A stretch of DNA of 64,000 nt from positions 124,001-188,000 of the forward strand of contig VIIQ02000078.1 in assembly GCA_007449985.2 (NCBI GenBank), in the 5' to 3' direction. Under the pieces are notes generated by a model. It had not been told where the DNA came from. It saw nothing but the letters and a program-made list of their open reading frames with translations, and did no database searches. Shown one piece after another: positions 14,201-24,570 of this stretch; positions within the stretch are counted from its first letter, which is position 1; the number at the start of each line of letters is the position of its first letter. Position numbers and translations under genes: made by a program. The stretch is from Desmodesmus armatus. Lineage: Eukaryota > Chlorophyta > Chlorophyceae > Sphaeropleales > Scenedesmaceae.

Positions 14201-16375
14201 GACTACTGTGTGGCCAACATACTGCATGCATGTTGCCAACTATCCGATCGTTGACACCGTCAACAAGTATTCCTGCCCCGTGGGTGACCCCAGTTCAACA
14301 GTTCAATGTGGGCCCCACTGTGACAGCGGTTGCCGCAGTCATATGTCCCCCAACCCTTTGACCCGGTCAGTGACAAAACACTCCCCATCATGACAAAAAA
14401 GGAACACTGTATACAACTGAGTTGCGCAAGAGCTGTCAGGTCCCACCTGAGTGAGCAGCACGAAGGTGTCATCCGTCCCAGGCCAGTTGGTGGCACCATT
14501 GGGCATAGGCAGCCCCTGAGTGAGGTGCTCTGGCAGCTCCTCCACATCACTGCTGCTCAAGTCGTGTGTCAGCAGCTGCAGCAACAGAGGGACCCACAGC
14601 ACACAAATTTCAGTTGTGTCACTGAACCAGATGATCTGGTCAGAGCATGTGGGCGGCGTCGTAGTGCACATCACTGCTGCTCAAGTCGTGTGTCAGCAGC
14701 TGCAGCAACAGAGGGACCCACAGCACACAAATTTCAGTTGTGTCACTGAACCAGATGATCTGGTCAGAGCATGTGGGCGGCGTCGTAGTGCACATCACTG
14801 CTGCTCAAGTCGTGTGTCAGCAGCTGCAGCAACAGAGGGACCCACAGCACACAAATTTCAGTTGTGTCACTGAACCAGATGATCTGGTCAGAGCATGTGG
14901 GCGGCGTCGTAGTGCACATCACTGCTGCTCAAGTCGTGTGTCAGCAGCTGCAGCAACAGAGGGACCCACAGCACACAAATTTCAGTTGTGTCACTGAACC
15001 AGATGATCTGGTCAGAGCATGTGGGCGGCGTCGTAGTGCACATCACTGCTGCTCAAGTCGTGTGTCAGCAGCTGCAGCAACAGGAGGAGCCCACAGCACC
15101 GTGCACAACTTGGAAATCAGTTCAACTGTCACCATTTCTAGACTGTCATTGAACCATCCAATGATTTGCTGACAGCAGGTAGGCGGCGTACTGCACAGTG
15201 CTGGTGCTGAAAACACCAAAGATGTTCGCCGCGGCAGCGGCTGCAGCATGGCCCTTACAACAATGCTGTCTCCAGACTAGCAGCTGCCAGCAGCACAGGT
15301 GCTGAGGCCTTGCACCTGGTGATGTTGGCAATCATACCACAATCAACATGACAAGTGCATGCCTGCAGGCCGCCACAGCTCAGCTGTTTCAACTTGAAAC
15401 AGCTGTTTGAAACAGCTGTTTTGGAAACGTGGAGACCAACCTGTATGTGTTGCTCTGCGCTGTCCATGTCGCCCAGCCTGTTGGACACAAAGAACAGCTG
15501 CGGCAGCGCGCAGGCAGCAGCAGCCGCAGCGACGGCAGGAGCAGCGGCGGCAGCAGCAGCGTGGAGGCAGCAACAGCAGCAGGGGGATGCTCAGAGCGTG
15601 GCATGCGGAGTGGGGCTTCCACGCGCCAAGCCCTTTGGCTATGCCAGCTATGGCCACAGCCCAAATGCGACCATAGTGTAGTGTGAACTGCTCTCACACT
15701 GACTGGCACGGAGGGTTGTGAGCAAGAAACTGTCTGCATTGGTAATGCAGCTGGTTTGCGTGCAGTGGCTGCTGATCAATCATGCACTGTGTCACGTGTC
15801 CCAGGGGAGCACGAGTAAATGCTATGATAGCATGCCAGCGCCGCAAGACATACTGTCAGGTAAGGCCAGTGACCAGTCAAGCCGCCGCTGACTACTTGAA
15901 TGACCACTCATTAGCGGCCCCATGCATTCGTGCAGCACTGCGGCAAGCTAGTGCCATGCAACTGCCAAACACAAGCACACGCTATGACACACAATACATG
16001 TGTGATAGGCTGTGCGCATTGTACAACAATGCGACAAGCAGGGCAGATTCACTGAGAAAGCAAGGGCAATTGCTGGCGCGCAGGTTGTCGCACGTGTTGG
16101 GCGCTACAGAGAGATGAGCGCTAGCAGCAGATATTCAGCGCAGGTACCTTGTTCAGCTTGGCCAGGTATACTGGGGCCTCATGGGCAAAGTTGTAGTCCT
16201 TTTCGATCACAACACGCACGGGCTCCTCTGGATTGAAGATATCCTGGAAGGCCGCATCTGATACTTCGTAGCTGCTGCTGTTGCTGTTCCCGCTTTTGGC
16301 CTGCTGGTGTTTCTGCTCCTGTTTGGTGCTGGACCTGGGGCCCTCTGAGGTGCCAAAGGGTGCAAGATCGGCCAT
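11202..16375 (-). CDS. SMP-30/lactonohydrolase-type beta-propeller protein
   Basis: Secreted or cytosolic sugar-lactone hydrolase family (SMP-30/gluconolactonase fold); the substrate is unknown. Exons on the minus strand: 16148-16375, 15441-15497, one near 14447-14541 with uncertain start, 13839-13983, 13299-13504, 12829-13036 and a terminal exon 11202-11377. Landmarks in order: FAHEAPVYLAKLNK then LFFVSNRLGD; PMPNGATNWPGTDD; FNSPNDVV with DGSIWFTDPPYG; CNGIAFSPDFKTLYVTD; KPDGIKVDTNGNG; and the last blade DGVEVFAPSGKRLGNI. These are the family's metal and propeller blocks. One small exon between 14542 and 15440 was not resolved because a 124-bp repeat fills that space. Exon 6 has a low-complexity Gly/Ser insertion. 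Confidence 0.82.
11370..12260 (-). repeat. 249-bp tandem duplication of the terminal exon and its intron
   Basis: The terminal exon (acceptor CTGCATGCAG, then VYTGTHDGVEVFAPSGKRLG) recurs with exon starts at 11626 and 11875 and, more diverged, near 12124 and 12256. The first two periods are 249 bp (83 codons) and the copies are almost identical, including intron. The copy at 12124 lacks two bases in the GTGAGTG stretch, breaking its frame. Only the copy at 11202-11377 runs on to the conserved terminal stop. Confidence 0.92.
12565..12640 (-). repeat. duplicate of the 3' part of lactonohydrolase exon 12829-13036
   Basis: The block CGCCATTGGTGTCCACTTGA with the following ATGCCGTCGGGTTTC repeats 12831-12870 (minus-strand KPDGIKVDTNGNG) with a one-base loss. 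It lies in the next intron. Confidence 0.75.
14544..15090. repeat. 124-bp tandem repeat, about 4.4 copies
   Basis: Near-perfect units starting CATCACTGCTGCTCAAGTCG recur every 124 bp (near 14544, 14668, 14792, 14916 and 15040). The outermost copies diverge at the edges. On the minus strand each unit carries a CTGACCAGATCATCTGGTTC block that resembles the flanking sequence at 15140-15180. The array occupies the intron space of the lactonohydrolase-like gene and is recent, judging by the identity of units. Confidence 0.95.
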
Positions 16376-16980
16376 GGTGGACGGATGTTGAGAGCACAGA
16401 AGCTTTGGATTTCAAGCTTTCCAGGAGTTCCTTGCTGTTCGAGCAACATCTGTAAGGGAACTCTCAACTCCCAAATGACTCATGACTACGTCAGCCCTCG
16501 GCCGGGCACGCCAGCGGTTGCTTCAGTAAGTAGACTCAATTCCCGGACGTGAATTGACACTTTCACATTTTGCGTTGTTGTTGCCCAATCCAGACGTTGC
16601 TGCATACTGTACAGGCTTGTACAGGAGGCCTCAAGCAGCACTCGGATCGCCGAAAACTGGCGAGGCCTTACGTTTAGTCACTGATAGACATGACGTGTTC
16701 TGCAGTGCCTTCGAAGTCTGCAAATCACTCAAGTGGGATGACAGCTTCCTGCGGCCTCCGACTTGGAAGGCCGGTGGCACCTCCCCTGGACCAACCCAGG
16801 CGGTGGTACAAAGGCGATGTGTGAGCTGAAGACGACGTATCGTGTGTTATCGTTGCGCATTTCTGTCAGCAACTAGTACAGTAGACACCAAGAACGCTTG
16901 TGTTGAAATACATCGCTATCAATCAACGCAGGACAGCTACAAGGCAGTCTCAAGTGTTCACTTTCTAGTTATCTTGAAAT
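16376..16980. promoter_or_regulatory. divergent intergenic region
   Basis: The lactonohydrolase-like gene (-) and the first four-TM gene (+) are transcribed away from here. No defined promoter motif was recognised. Confidence 0.4.
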
Positions 16981-17808
16981 ATGGGCTGCAGCAGGTTCCT
17001 CGTGGGAGTCACATGTTTCCTGCAGGTGAGCAGCAGCATGCATGTGGATGGTGCTGGCAGCCCACCTACCTGCATGTTCCGTAGCTGCCTTCCCTATGCT
17101 ACTTGAGCAGTTGCAGCCACTTTACATACTATAGAAAGCAATATAAAGCGTATCTCAAAGCTGTGCTGGCAGTTTTCGACACGATGGTGCCAGGCTGGCA
17201 GAAGCCCCTCCCTGCTTTAAAGCAGGGAAGTTTCTGACACGTTCTGCTGCTGTCTCCCTTGCCTGCATCGTCGCCTGCAGCTGGCATGTGCTGCCTCCAT
17301 AATCGTCATCACAGCCCTCAAACTCCATAACGTCAAGATCAGCTGGGATGGCGTCACCTGGAACGCAGACGTCGCCAACACGTGCCTACTAGGCACCATG
17401 AGCAACGGCGCCAACCTCTGCTACTTTGCATACATGGCAGGAGGCATCTCCATCATCGCTACCGGAGCTCTGTCTATCCTGCAGTGCTGCACGTGCCACT
17501 TATGTGGCCTGGGCGGTATCTTGGATGCAGCGTTTGCAGCAGCGGGTACTTTCCTCTGGGCGATTGCAGGCATCCTTTTCAACACCTACAACAAAGCCCC
17601 AGCCATGACCAACGTGCCGCGGTCAGACTGGCGCATGTCGATCACTATCCTGTCACTCAGCGCATGTGCGCTGTTTGGCGTGATGGCGCTGGCGGCCGTG
17701 TACAGCTTGCTATCGGCCTGCTGCTGCTGTTGCAAGGGCAGCAGTCCTAAGACCAAGGTGGTGTACCGTGATGTGGAGAAGGGGCAGGGTCAGTTCATGG
17801 TGCGGTAA
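16981..17808 (+). CDS. four-TM membrane protein, copy 1
   Basis: Family not identified. Two exons, 16981-17025 and 17281-17808, give 190 residues. Exon 1 (MGCSRFLVGVTCFLQ) starts the first helix, which continues in exon 2 (LACAASIIVITAL). A polar loop with two Trp (ISWDGVTWNADV) follows, then three more hydrophobic stretches, the Cys-rich LQCCTCHLCGLGG, and a Cys cluster (CCCCC) before a charged tail TKVVYRDVEKGQGQFMVR. The topology resembles tetraspan/MARVEL or Casparian-strip-like proteins, but no diagnostic motif was recognised. The gene is paralogous to the next one and has the same intron position. Confidence 0.85.
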
Positions 17809-19204
17809 TGCACTGTACAGCCTTGGTTGTGAGGATTTGTTGCTGGTTCCCTTGTGCTAGCTAGGCTGTAGGGCCCATGGTGCGCTGAGCTAGTGCACGG
17901 CCTTGTTGCTGTTTCGATTCCACATGCAATAGCTAGCCGTGCTGGGCTGTAGCCTACGGGCCATCATGGTGTGTACATCAGAAGGGCCAGCAGTCGAACC
18001 CAAGCTGCAGTCCCGTCGTGGTTAGTGTCTCTCGTCTGAGTGGGGCGTGTGGTGTTGTCAGGCCGTGTTTTGCAAACCTGCAGCTGAGCAGCTGCATGTG
18101 CATTCATGCAGTGAGCTCCACCATCAAGTTGCATGTTGCCAAAGCTTGCCAAGTGCAAGCAGCCTATTGATTGCAGGGCCAGAAACGTCCTATTGTTGTC
18201 TGAGCTGTGATAGCGTAAGGTGCAGCAGGAGCAGCAATGTTGCCAACAAGCTTGATGCAGGCCGGGTGTTGCTGAGCTGCCAGCCTTGGTGTCAGGCCGT
18301 GTGACCCCACATCCTGCACTGTGGTCACCACAGCGCCATATGCCGCCCTGACAGGCCTACTGTGACCACAGCTTTGCATGCCTCCTGCAAGTCTCCACTA
18401 GGCAGCTGGCTGATCTGCACTTGGGTTTTGTTGGCTGTTGTGTTGTTTGATGTTGTTGCTGCTGACGGCGCCGCCCCAAAGCGCCGCGTCGTCTCAGCCC
18501 AAGATTGTGCCTTTGGTGCTGCTTTTGGTCCTGCTGCTGCTGCTAGACTGCTGCTGATGGCATTGGTGCTGGCGTCTCAATGTTCGCTGTGGTGTCCTGT
18601 GCACTGCCCTTGTGCACTGCCTTTGTGCACTGCTCTCGCTGCCTTGTGTGAGCAGCTTGACGGCGTGTCCAGGGTTGGCAGGTGTCCTCTGTGCATGACG
18701 TCTTTAGGTTGGTGGCACAGCCATCTGTTGTGCTACAACATGCACCATCCCTTCAACTTTGTCTTGTAACATATGTTGTAATCATCGCTGCATACAGTCA
18801 GTAGTGTTACTGCAGCAGCAGCAGCAGCAGCAGCAGCAGGCATGCATCCAGATGCTGTTGTCATGCCTTGTGCACTCTTACCCATGCAGCAGGAGCCACA
18901 GAATGTTTTTAAAGCAGAAATGCGTAACTTTTCTTACAATAAAATGAAACAGTACCTTGCATGCCCGACCTTCCAAGGTTTCAACCGTTGGAAGGTCGCT
19001 GGCAGGTCAACACAACACGATACACACCACGAAACGACCGAACAAGACACCGTGACTTGGAAATCTACAGGAACATCGTTCACGCAGTCCGCCTTTCCGT
19101 TCTCTGCCGAGAAACAAGAGCAGCAGTACCAGTTCCATCACCTTCTTTGGGGCGAAGAAGTGGCAATTTCGTATTGCAACGCATCAGACAACAAATAGAC
19201 CACG
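17809..19204. other. intergenic region between the two four-TM genes, with a hairpin
   Basis: No convincing exon was found. An 11-bp perfect inverted repeat (CGACCTTCCAA at 18966-18976 and its complement at 18988-18998) flanks an 11-nt loop that can itself pair four bases. A (CAG)9 array lies at about 18811-18838. TGTAA, the usual green-algal polyadenylation signal, occurs near 18764-18779 but far from the first gene's stop. Confidence 0.5.
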
Positions 19205-20162
19205 ATGGGAGCCTGTAGCAAGGCGCTTGTAGGGCTGACGTGCTTCCTTCAGGTGATCTTGACTGGCGGTAGGTGGGGGCAGCTACTGTCTTGCTGCTGT
19301 GCTCCACTGTGCATGCCACCAGCTGGGGAGCCTAGGATGCGTGCGTGAGTGTCGATAGCATCGTTTGAAGAGTCCTTGACAAGGCAGCGATGCCATGCAC
19401 GCCCCTGCAAGCTATTGGTCCCCTCGGCAGGCAACAGCAGTATGCTTGCGCATGGCCCATTGGTTCCTCGGCCAGCTGAGGGCTGAAACTGTGCCTCTGA
19501 AAACACCAGTGCTGCTCACGTATGGTTACGAGCAGTAGAAGATGTGCGAGACTAATGCTTGTGGACCCCCCAGCCCCGTGTGCCTGACTCTCCCATGCTG
19601 GCCTGCCCACCTTCCCGCCCTGCAGTTTGCCTGCGCAACAGCAGTCATCGTCATCACAGCTTTGAAGCTCCATAAAGTCAACGTCTTGTTCAACGATCAG
19701 ACATGGAACGTAGACGTCTTGAATCAGTGCCTGCTGGGCACCATGAGCAATGGCGCCAACCTCTGCTACTTTGCATATGCTGCTGGCGGCATTTCAGTAG
19801 TGGCCACCATGGCCTTATCTATCCTGCAGTGCTGCACCTGCAATCTCTGCGGTTTAGGAGGCATCCTTGACGCAGCATTTGCAGCAGCAGGGACGGTGCT
19901 CTGGGCAGCAGCAGGGGTCATTTTTGACCAGGCTTACAAGCTCATGCAGCAGATAAACCCCAACGTGCCCAGGCAGCAGTGGCGGTTCAGCATAACTGTT
20001 ATTTCTTTCGCAGCATGCGCGCTCTTTGGTCTGATGGCGATAGCAGCTGTGTGGAGTATACTTTCGTCGTGCTGCTGTGGCGGCTGCTGCGGGGGAGGCT
20101 CACGTACTAAGACCGTGTACAGGGATGTAGAGAAGGGGCGGGGGCAGTTCATGTCCCGCTGA
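19205..20162 (+). CDS. four-TM membrane protein, copy 2
   Basis: Tandem paralogue of the gene at 16981. Exons 19205-19252 (MGACSKALVGLTCFLQ) and 19626-20162 give 194 residues with the same intron position. Shared blocks are LLGTMSNGANLCYFAY, ALSILQCCTC, CGLGGILDAAFAAAGT, a Gly/Cys-rich CCCGGCCGGG-like segment, and the tail TKTVYRDVEKGRGQFMSR. The long conserved basic/acidic C-terminal tail suggests a cytosolic interaction site. Function unknown. Confidence 0.87.
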
Positions 20163-21132
20163 GTGCAGCCTGTGTGTGTGACCGAAAGACTGTGGGTTGT
20201 CTGAGTGCTGGCCTGGGTGTGCAGTAGTGTTTATGTTGGCTGCAGCTTTTCCCAATGGGTGTTTGCAGCTGTGTTGCTGAGTCCGCATGTGCAGTGGAGG
20301 GGGGCCCAGGTGCCCTGCTGTGCGGAGAGTGTTTGAATGGTCTGTGCTGTTTGCGCTGAGATTGTGCTGTTGGCACTGATAAAGAGGCGGCCTGGTTGTG
20401 CTGTCTTGCATGCCTTGAATTATCGTTCTTGCACATGGTGGCAAATCACACTGAGAGAATTGTGAAGGCCAGGGTGGCAAATCACACTGAGAGAATTGTG
20501 AAGGCCAGGGACGGGCACAGGTCTGAACAGCCACTGCTGCTGGCGGCCTTGCTGCATTTTTTGGGCTGGAGTTGTCTTGTGCAAGCCATTTTTAAACACC
20601 ATTGGTTGCTATCATAGTGTCATGATGTGCCCTACATCTTCCCTGTTTGCGTAAACAAGGAGCACTTGCATAGCCCTTCTGCATGTCACCTGGCTGGACA
20701 GAGAACAGCACTGCGCAGCACAGTGCACTGGTTGCAGGCACGGCTGCAGCTTCGACACTAACTAGGATTATGCAGACACACAGAAGACACAACAACACAC
20801 ATTGACAGGGACAAATTGCAAACAGCAAACTCGGCACGACATCCAATGATGCCTCTGGCATGCTGGCATGCTGGCATGCTGACTGGAAGTGAAAGCCTAC
20901 ACACATGCCATAAGACAGAACATCGCAGTGCTCGTGGATGGGGCCTCAACCCTGCACCCTTGTGAAAACCCTCACAAACCCCTCAATGCACACCCAAGAA
21001 TCACAGCAAGAACGCTGTGTAAAGTGCTGATGGCAAGAAGGCCATGCAACACCTGTTTGAAAACTCCTGCAGACACAAACTACAACAACATGCTCCAGTA
21101 CATACTACACAAACTGAGCAACAAAAGGCCCA
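20163..21132. other. convergent intergenic region with short tandem repeats
   Basis: A 36-bp unit starting GTGGCAAATCACACTGAGAG is duplicated head to tail at about 20436-20507, and a 10-bp CTGGCATGCT unit is present three times at about 20855-20881. No gene was recognised. Confidence 0.6.
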
Positions 21133-24045
21133 TCAGGCCCGCCACTCACACAGCCGCTGCCGCAGCTCTGCATTCTGCTGCTCTAAAGCAGCAACTTGCT
21201 GCTGCAACTGCGTTACTTGCTGCGGCAGCTGCTGCAGCTCTGCGTTCTGCTGCTCCAAGTCAGTGACCCGCTGCTGCAGCTGCACGACCTGCTCCTGCAG
21301 CTGCTGCTTGTCCCGCTTGTGCTGCTCCAGCCGCTGTGCTGCCGACACTGGGCTCTTGTCAAGCCGGTCGCACAACTGCTGCCACACAGGCTTGTCGCTC
21401 TACAGACACACAATGGCACAACAGCAGCAAAAGCATGGCAACAGAACGGCAGCAAGCACGTCCTGCACCAGTCACAAGTGGTAGATGATGCTAGCTTACT
21501 TCACAGCAAGCTGAGCAAGCCTCACCAGCAAGGGTCCCGCTGCTGCGCTGACAGTATCAAGTGCTGACCTTGAGCAAGCTGTAATTAAAACCTGTGCATG
21601 ATGTCATCTCAACAAGCACACCCACTTTACCTGGCCGCATGCCCAGGACCAACTCCCCTCACCCTCTTCACACTAGACCTACACACAGTCCAGCACACCC
21701 CCGTATGCTTAGGCCTCCCTCAGGACACAGCACAGGCCTAAACTAGAGTCTGCGCTGCAAGCTGTGTCAGTTGCTTGCAGTACCACGCCTGCTAGTCGTG
21801 CAACGGCATCAAGCAGCACCCCCCCCCCCCCCCCCCCAGTATGCCCCGTCCGACGTCATGATGCAACAAGCACACCCACCATATCTGTGATGCGCAGGGT
21901 CAGCGACCCTAATCCTTCTACTTGTGTGTAATGCACACCATCATCCAAGAGCTCGCCGCTCAGACCCGGCATTGCAAACATACAGAGGCTCGTCAGTTCC
22001 TGCAACGCCGTCAGGTGCTGCAGGCCTGCATCTGTCAAGCCGTCAGACGCCTCCCAGTCAACGGAGCGCAGCTGCGTTAGCTGCCCCACCACACCCGCTG
22101 CTGCGTCATCCCATGCCTCACCCCCAACCTCAATGCTCTGCACAGTGGCTGGCAGCTGCAGGAGAGGGGTGAGGTCCCCTGGCTGGAGAGCATTCCGTAT
22201 GCCGAGGAAAACCAGGGACGGACATGCGGCAAAGACAGCAGGGAGGCTGTCGGCAGCCATGAACCCAAACTCGTGCTCTGCTTCCCCCTGACCAGTAACC
22301 CCCTCTGATACCGAGCTGTTTGCCCCAATGCACAGGTGTGTGAGGAACGGCAGGGCCTTGCCCTGAGGGAAGGCATGCTCCATGGCACCCCACGGCAACG
22401 GCAAGTGGTCAACACCTGCAGCAAACACACCAAACCACATATCAAGAAACACCTTCGCAGTCATGTCCGCAGTGATGCTGAAGGGCCTTTGTTGCTGCTG
22501 TGCTAAAATTCAGCGACAACCATTTTGGCCTGTGACAGGCTGCTTGACTGCCTCCAGGTTGGCCTGAAGGTGCCGGCTATGTCCGTGAGCAGCAGTACTA
22601 CATGGTTTGCAACGGACCAGGTAGGACCATATAGGGGTGATGTTGAGTGCAGCAGAAGGGTGTATGGAGTGCCAAGTATAGCAGAGACGGTGTGCACAAA
22701 CCCCATGTTGCTTACCTGAATATGTGAGGCCGTGCAGTGTGCTGGACGCCGTGAGCGCTGTGTACGCTGCCGGATTGCCTGCGTTGAGGTTCTCGTGAGC
22801 AAAACAGTAGCTGATGTCACACCTGATGTGCAGCTGCGTCAGGTGCTTCAAGGTCCCAACAGCTGCAAGGCACGCAGCAGCAGCAGCCCTGGCTGCTGCT
22901 TCATCGGTGAAGATACTACCGCCCGGCAGCACCTTGCAGGAGTTGACCTCAAGCCGCCGCAGCTGAGGTGTATCCCTCAGCAGCGAGGGGTGCCAAGCTG
23001 AGCTCGAGATTTCAAGCTCCTGGAGGTCTGAGAGCTGCGGCAGCTGCCGATGCAGGCTGGGGGGCGCTGGCACCTCGCTCCTGTCGCCACACCCTTGACG
23101 CATATCCCACATGACCAGCTTTGTCAAGCCAGGTGGGAGGTCGGCCAAGAGGTTGTCCGTGGGTGCCGCTGCACTTGGGATGCTGACCCCAAAGCTGCGC
23201 AGCTGCGGCAGGCGGGTGAGTTCCTGTGTAACACGGGCGAGCCCAGCACCTGCCAGTTCTGCCCCTAGGTTCAGATGGCCCAGGCGCTTCAAGTGCGGCA
23301 GCAGTGTGCATATAGCTGTGCTGAGGGCATCCTGCTGTTCCTGCGGCTGCTGCGCACTGCTGGGCTGTCCTGCGGGGCCAGCGAGGGTCAGGCTTGTGAG
23401 TTCCAAGCTGGTCAAGCTGGCAAGCCAGCTGAGCTGCAGCAGCGGCTGCACACTACGGAGCTTACACTCCGAGAGCTCCAGCCGCTGCAGCTTCGGCAGC
23501 AGCTGCTGCATGGGAGCGCTGCTGTGCTGGCCTACTGCACGCGCTGCGCGCTGGCGTGTTGGCGTTGCAGCTGCAGCTGTCTTTTTCCTGCCTGAGCGCA
23601 GCGACATGCCTGCCGCGCCTGCGCCTCCAGCTGCATGCGTGCTGGTGCTGACTGCGTCCTGCAGCAGCAGCATCTGTCCTGCAAGCTCCAAGCTGGTCAA
23701 CTGCAGGAGGTCAGCACATGGCAGCTGCAGCAGGTGATCTCCACAGAAGCCAATGCTGACCAGCTGCCCGGCATGCTGCTCGATCCATGGCTGCAGGACT
23801 GGCAGCTTACTGTCTGAGAGGTGATGCCGCTGCTCGTATGAGGATCTGAAGCATCTGCGACGATTGCAGAAGCCAATGCTGCTTTTGGCAAGGGCAGCAG
23901 CGGCTGCAAAGTGCTGGCAGACCAAGGGGCACTGTGACAGCCGCTGCTGCTGTGGCACATGCTCCAGCACTCTAGCCAACACGGCCAGTGGAAAGTCAAG
24001 CAGGCCCTGCATCAGTAACAAGTTGATGGCGGATGCTTTGCTCAT
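21133..24045 (-). CDS. F-box-like / leucine-rich-repeat protein with C-terminal coiled coil
   Basis: Probable substrate adaptor of an SCF-type ubiquitin ligase, by architecture. Exons 22716-24045, 21880-22415 and 21133-21399 join in frame to about 710 residues; an upstream Met at 24108 is also open. The N-terminus has an F-box-like block (LLDFPLAVLARVLEHVP, then LSQCPLVCQHF). The middle has many LRR units (LPKLQRLELSECKL, LASLTSLELTSLTL, LKHLTQLHIR, LPATVQSIEVGG, LTQLRSVDW). Exon 3 encodes a heptad-patterned coiled coil (LEQQNAELQQ, LEQQNAELRQ) ending EWRA. It is divergently paired with the gene at 24571. Confidence 0.85.
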
Positions 24046-24108
24046 GTTTTGTCTTGATTGTTGGTACAGAGGGTCATGGCAGGTGCATGCGGGGTGAGCC
24101 CTGCACAA

Positions 24109-24570
24109 CTGCAGGTGTCACAAGCTTGCTGTGCGTGGGTGCTAGCCTGGCTTCACATCGTACACTAGTCTACCCTGTCACATACACTCACATGCATGGA
24201 CAGCAGCCTAAGGGCATGAGATTGTGTGGTTCGATCTGATCACTGCACTCACCTGGTGCTGCTGCATCTGTTTCTTCGCGACTGTAACCCTGGTACTACG
24301 ACCAAAGAAAACTCTTTTGATCGCATTTGCCCTACTTTATCAGGCCAAACTGCCGTGGTGAAGAGTTCAGCCTGACATGTGACAGGTTTCTGGGTTGAGC
24401 CTTGCACATGGTATGCCCAACCCCGAGGCCGCTGATCACATGAACGTTCATCATACAATTCGTTTCCACTGACTGCGCCCTCCCATTCTTTGCTCAAGGC
24501 ACATAGCACCCACCTTCTCTTGACCTTCACCAGGCACTGGGAGTAGCACACTTCGTGCTGGTGCCAGTCC
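24109..24570. promoter_or_regulatory. divergent intergenic region of the F-box/LRR pair
   Basis: Short shared upstream region between the minus-strand gene and the plus-strand F-box/LRR-MLLE gene. A corresponding interval separates the second, decayed pair at 39486-40162. No specific element was recognised. Confidence 0.4.

Noticed and set aside
14330..15172. Repeat-derived frames and a CRISPR-like periodicity
   Set aside because: The 124-bp units have no variable spacers and the DNA is eukaryotic; it is a minisatellite.
18362..18769. Hydrophobic open frame between the four-TM genes
   Set aside because: There is no conserved motif, no splice support, and no counterpart near the second gene.
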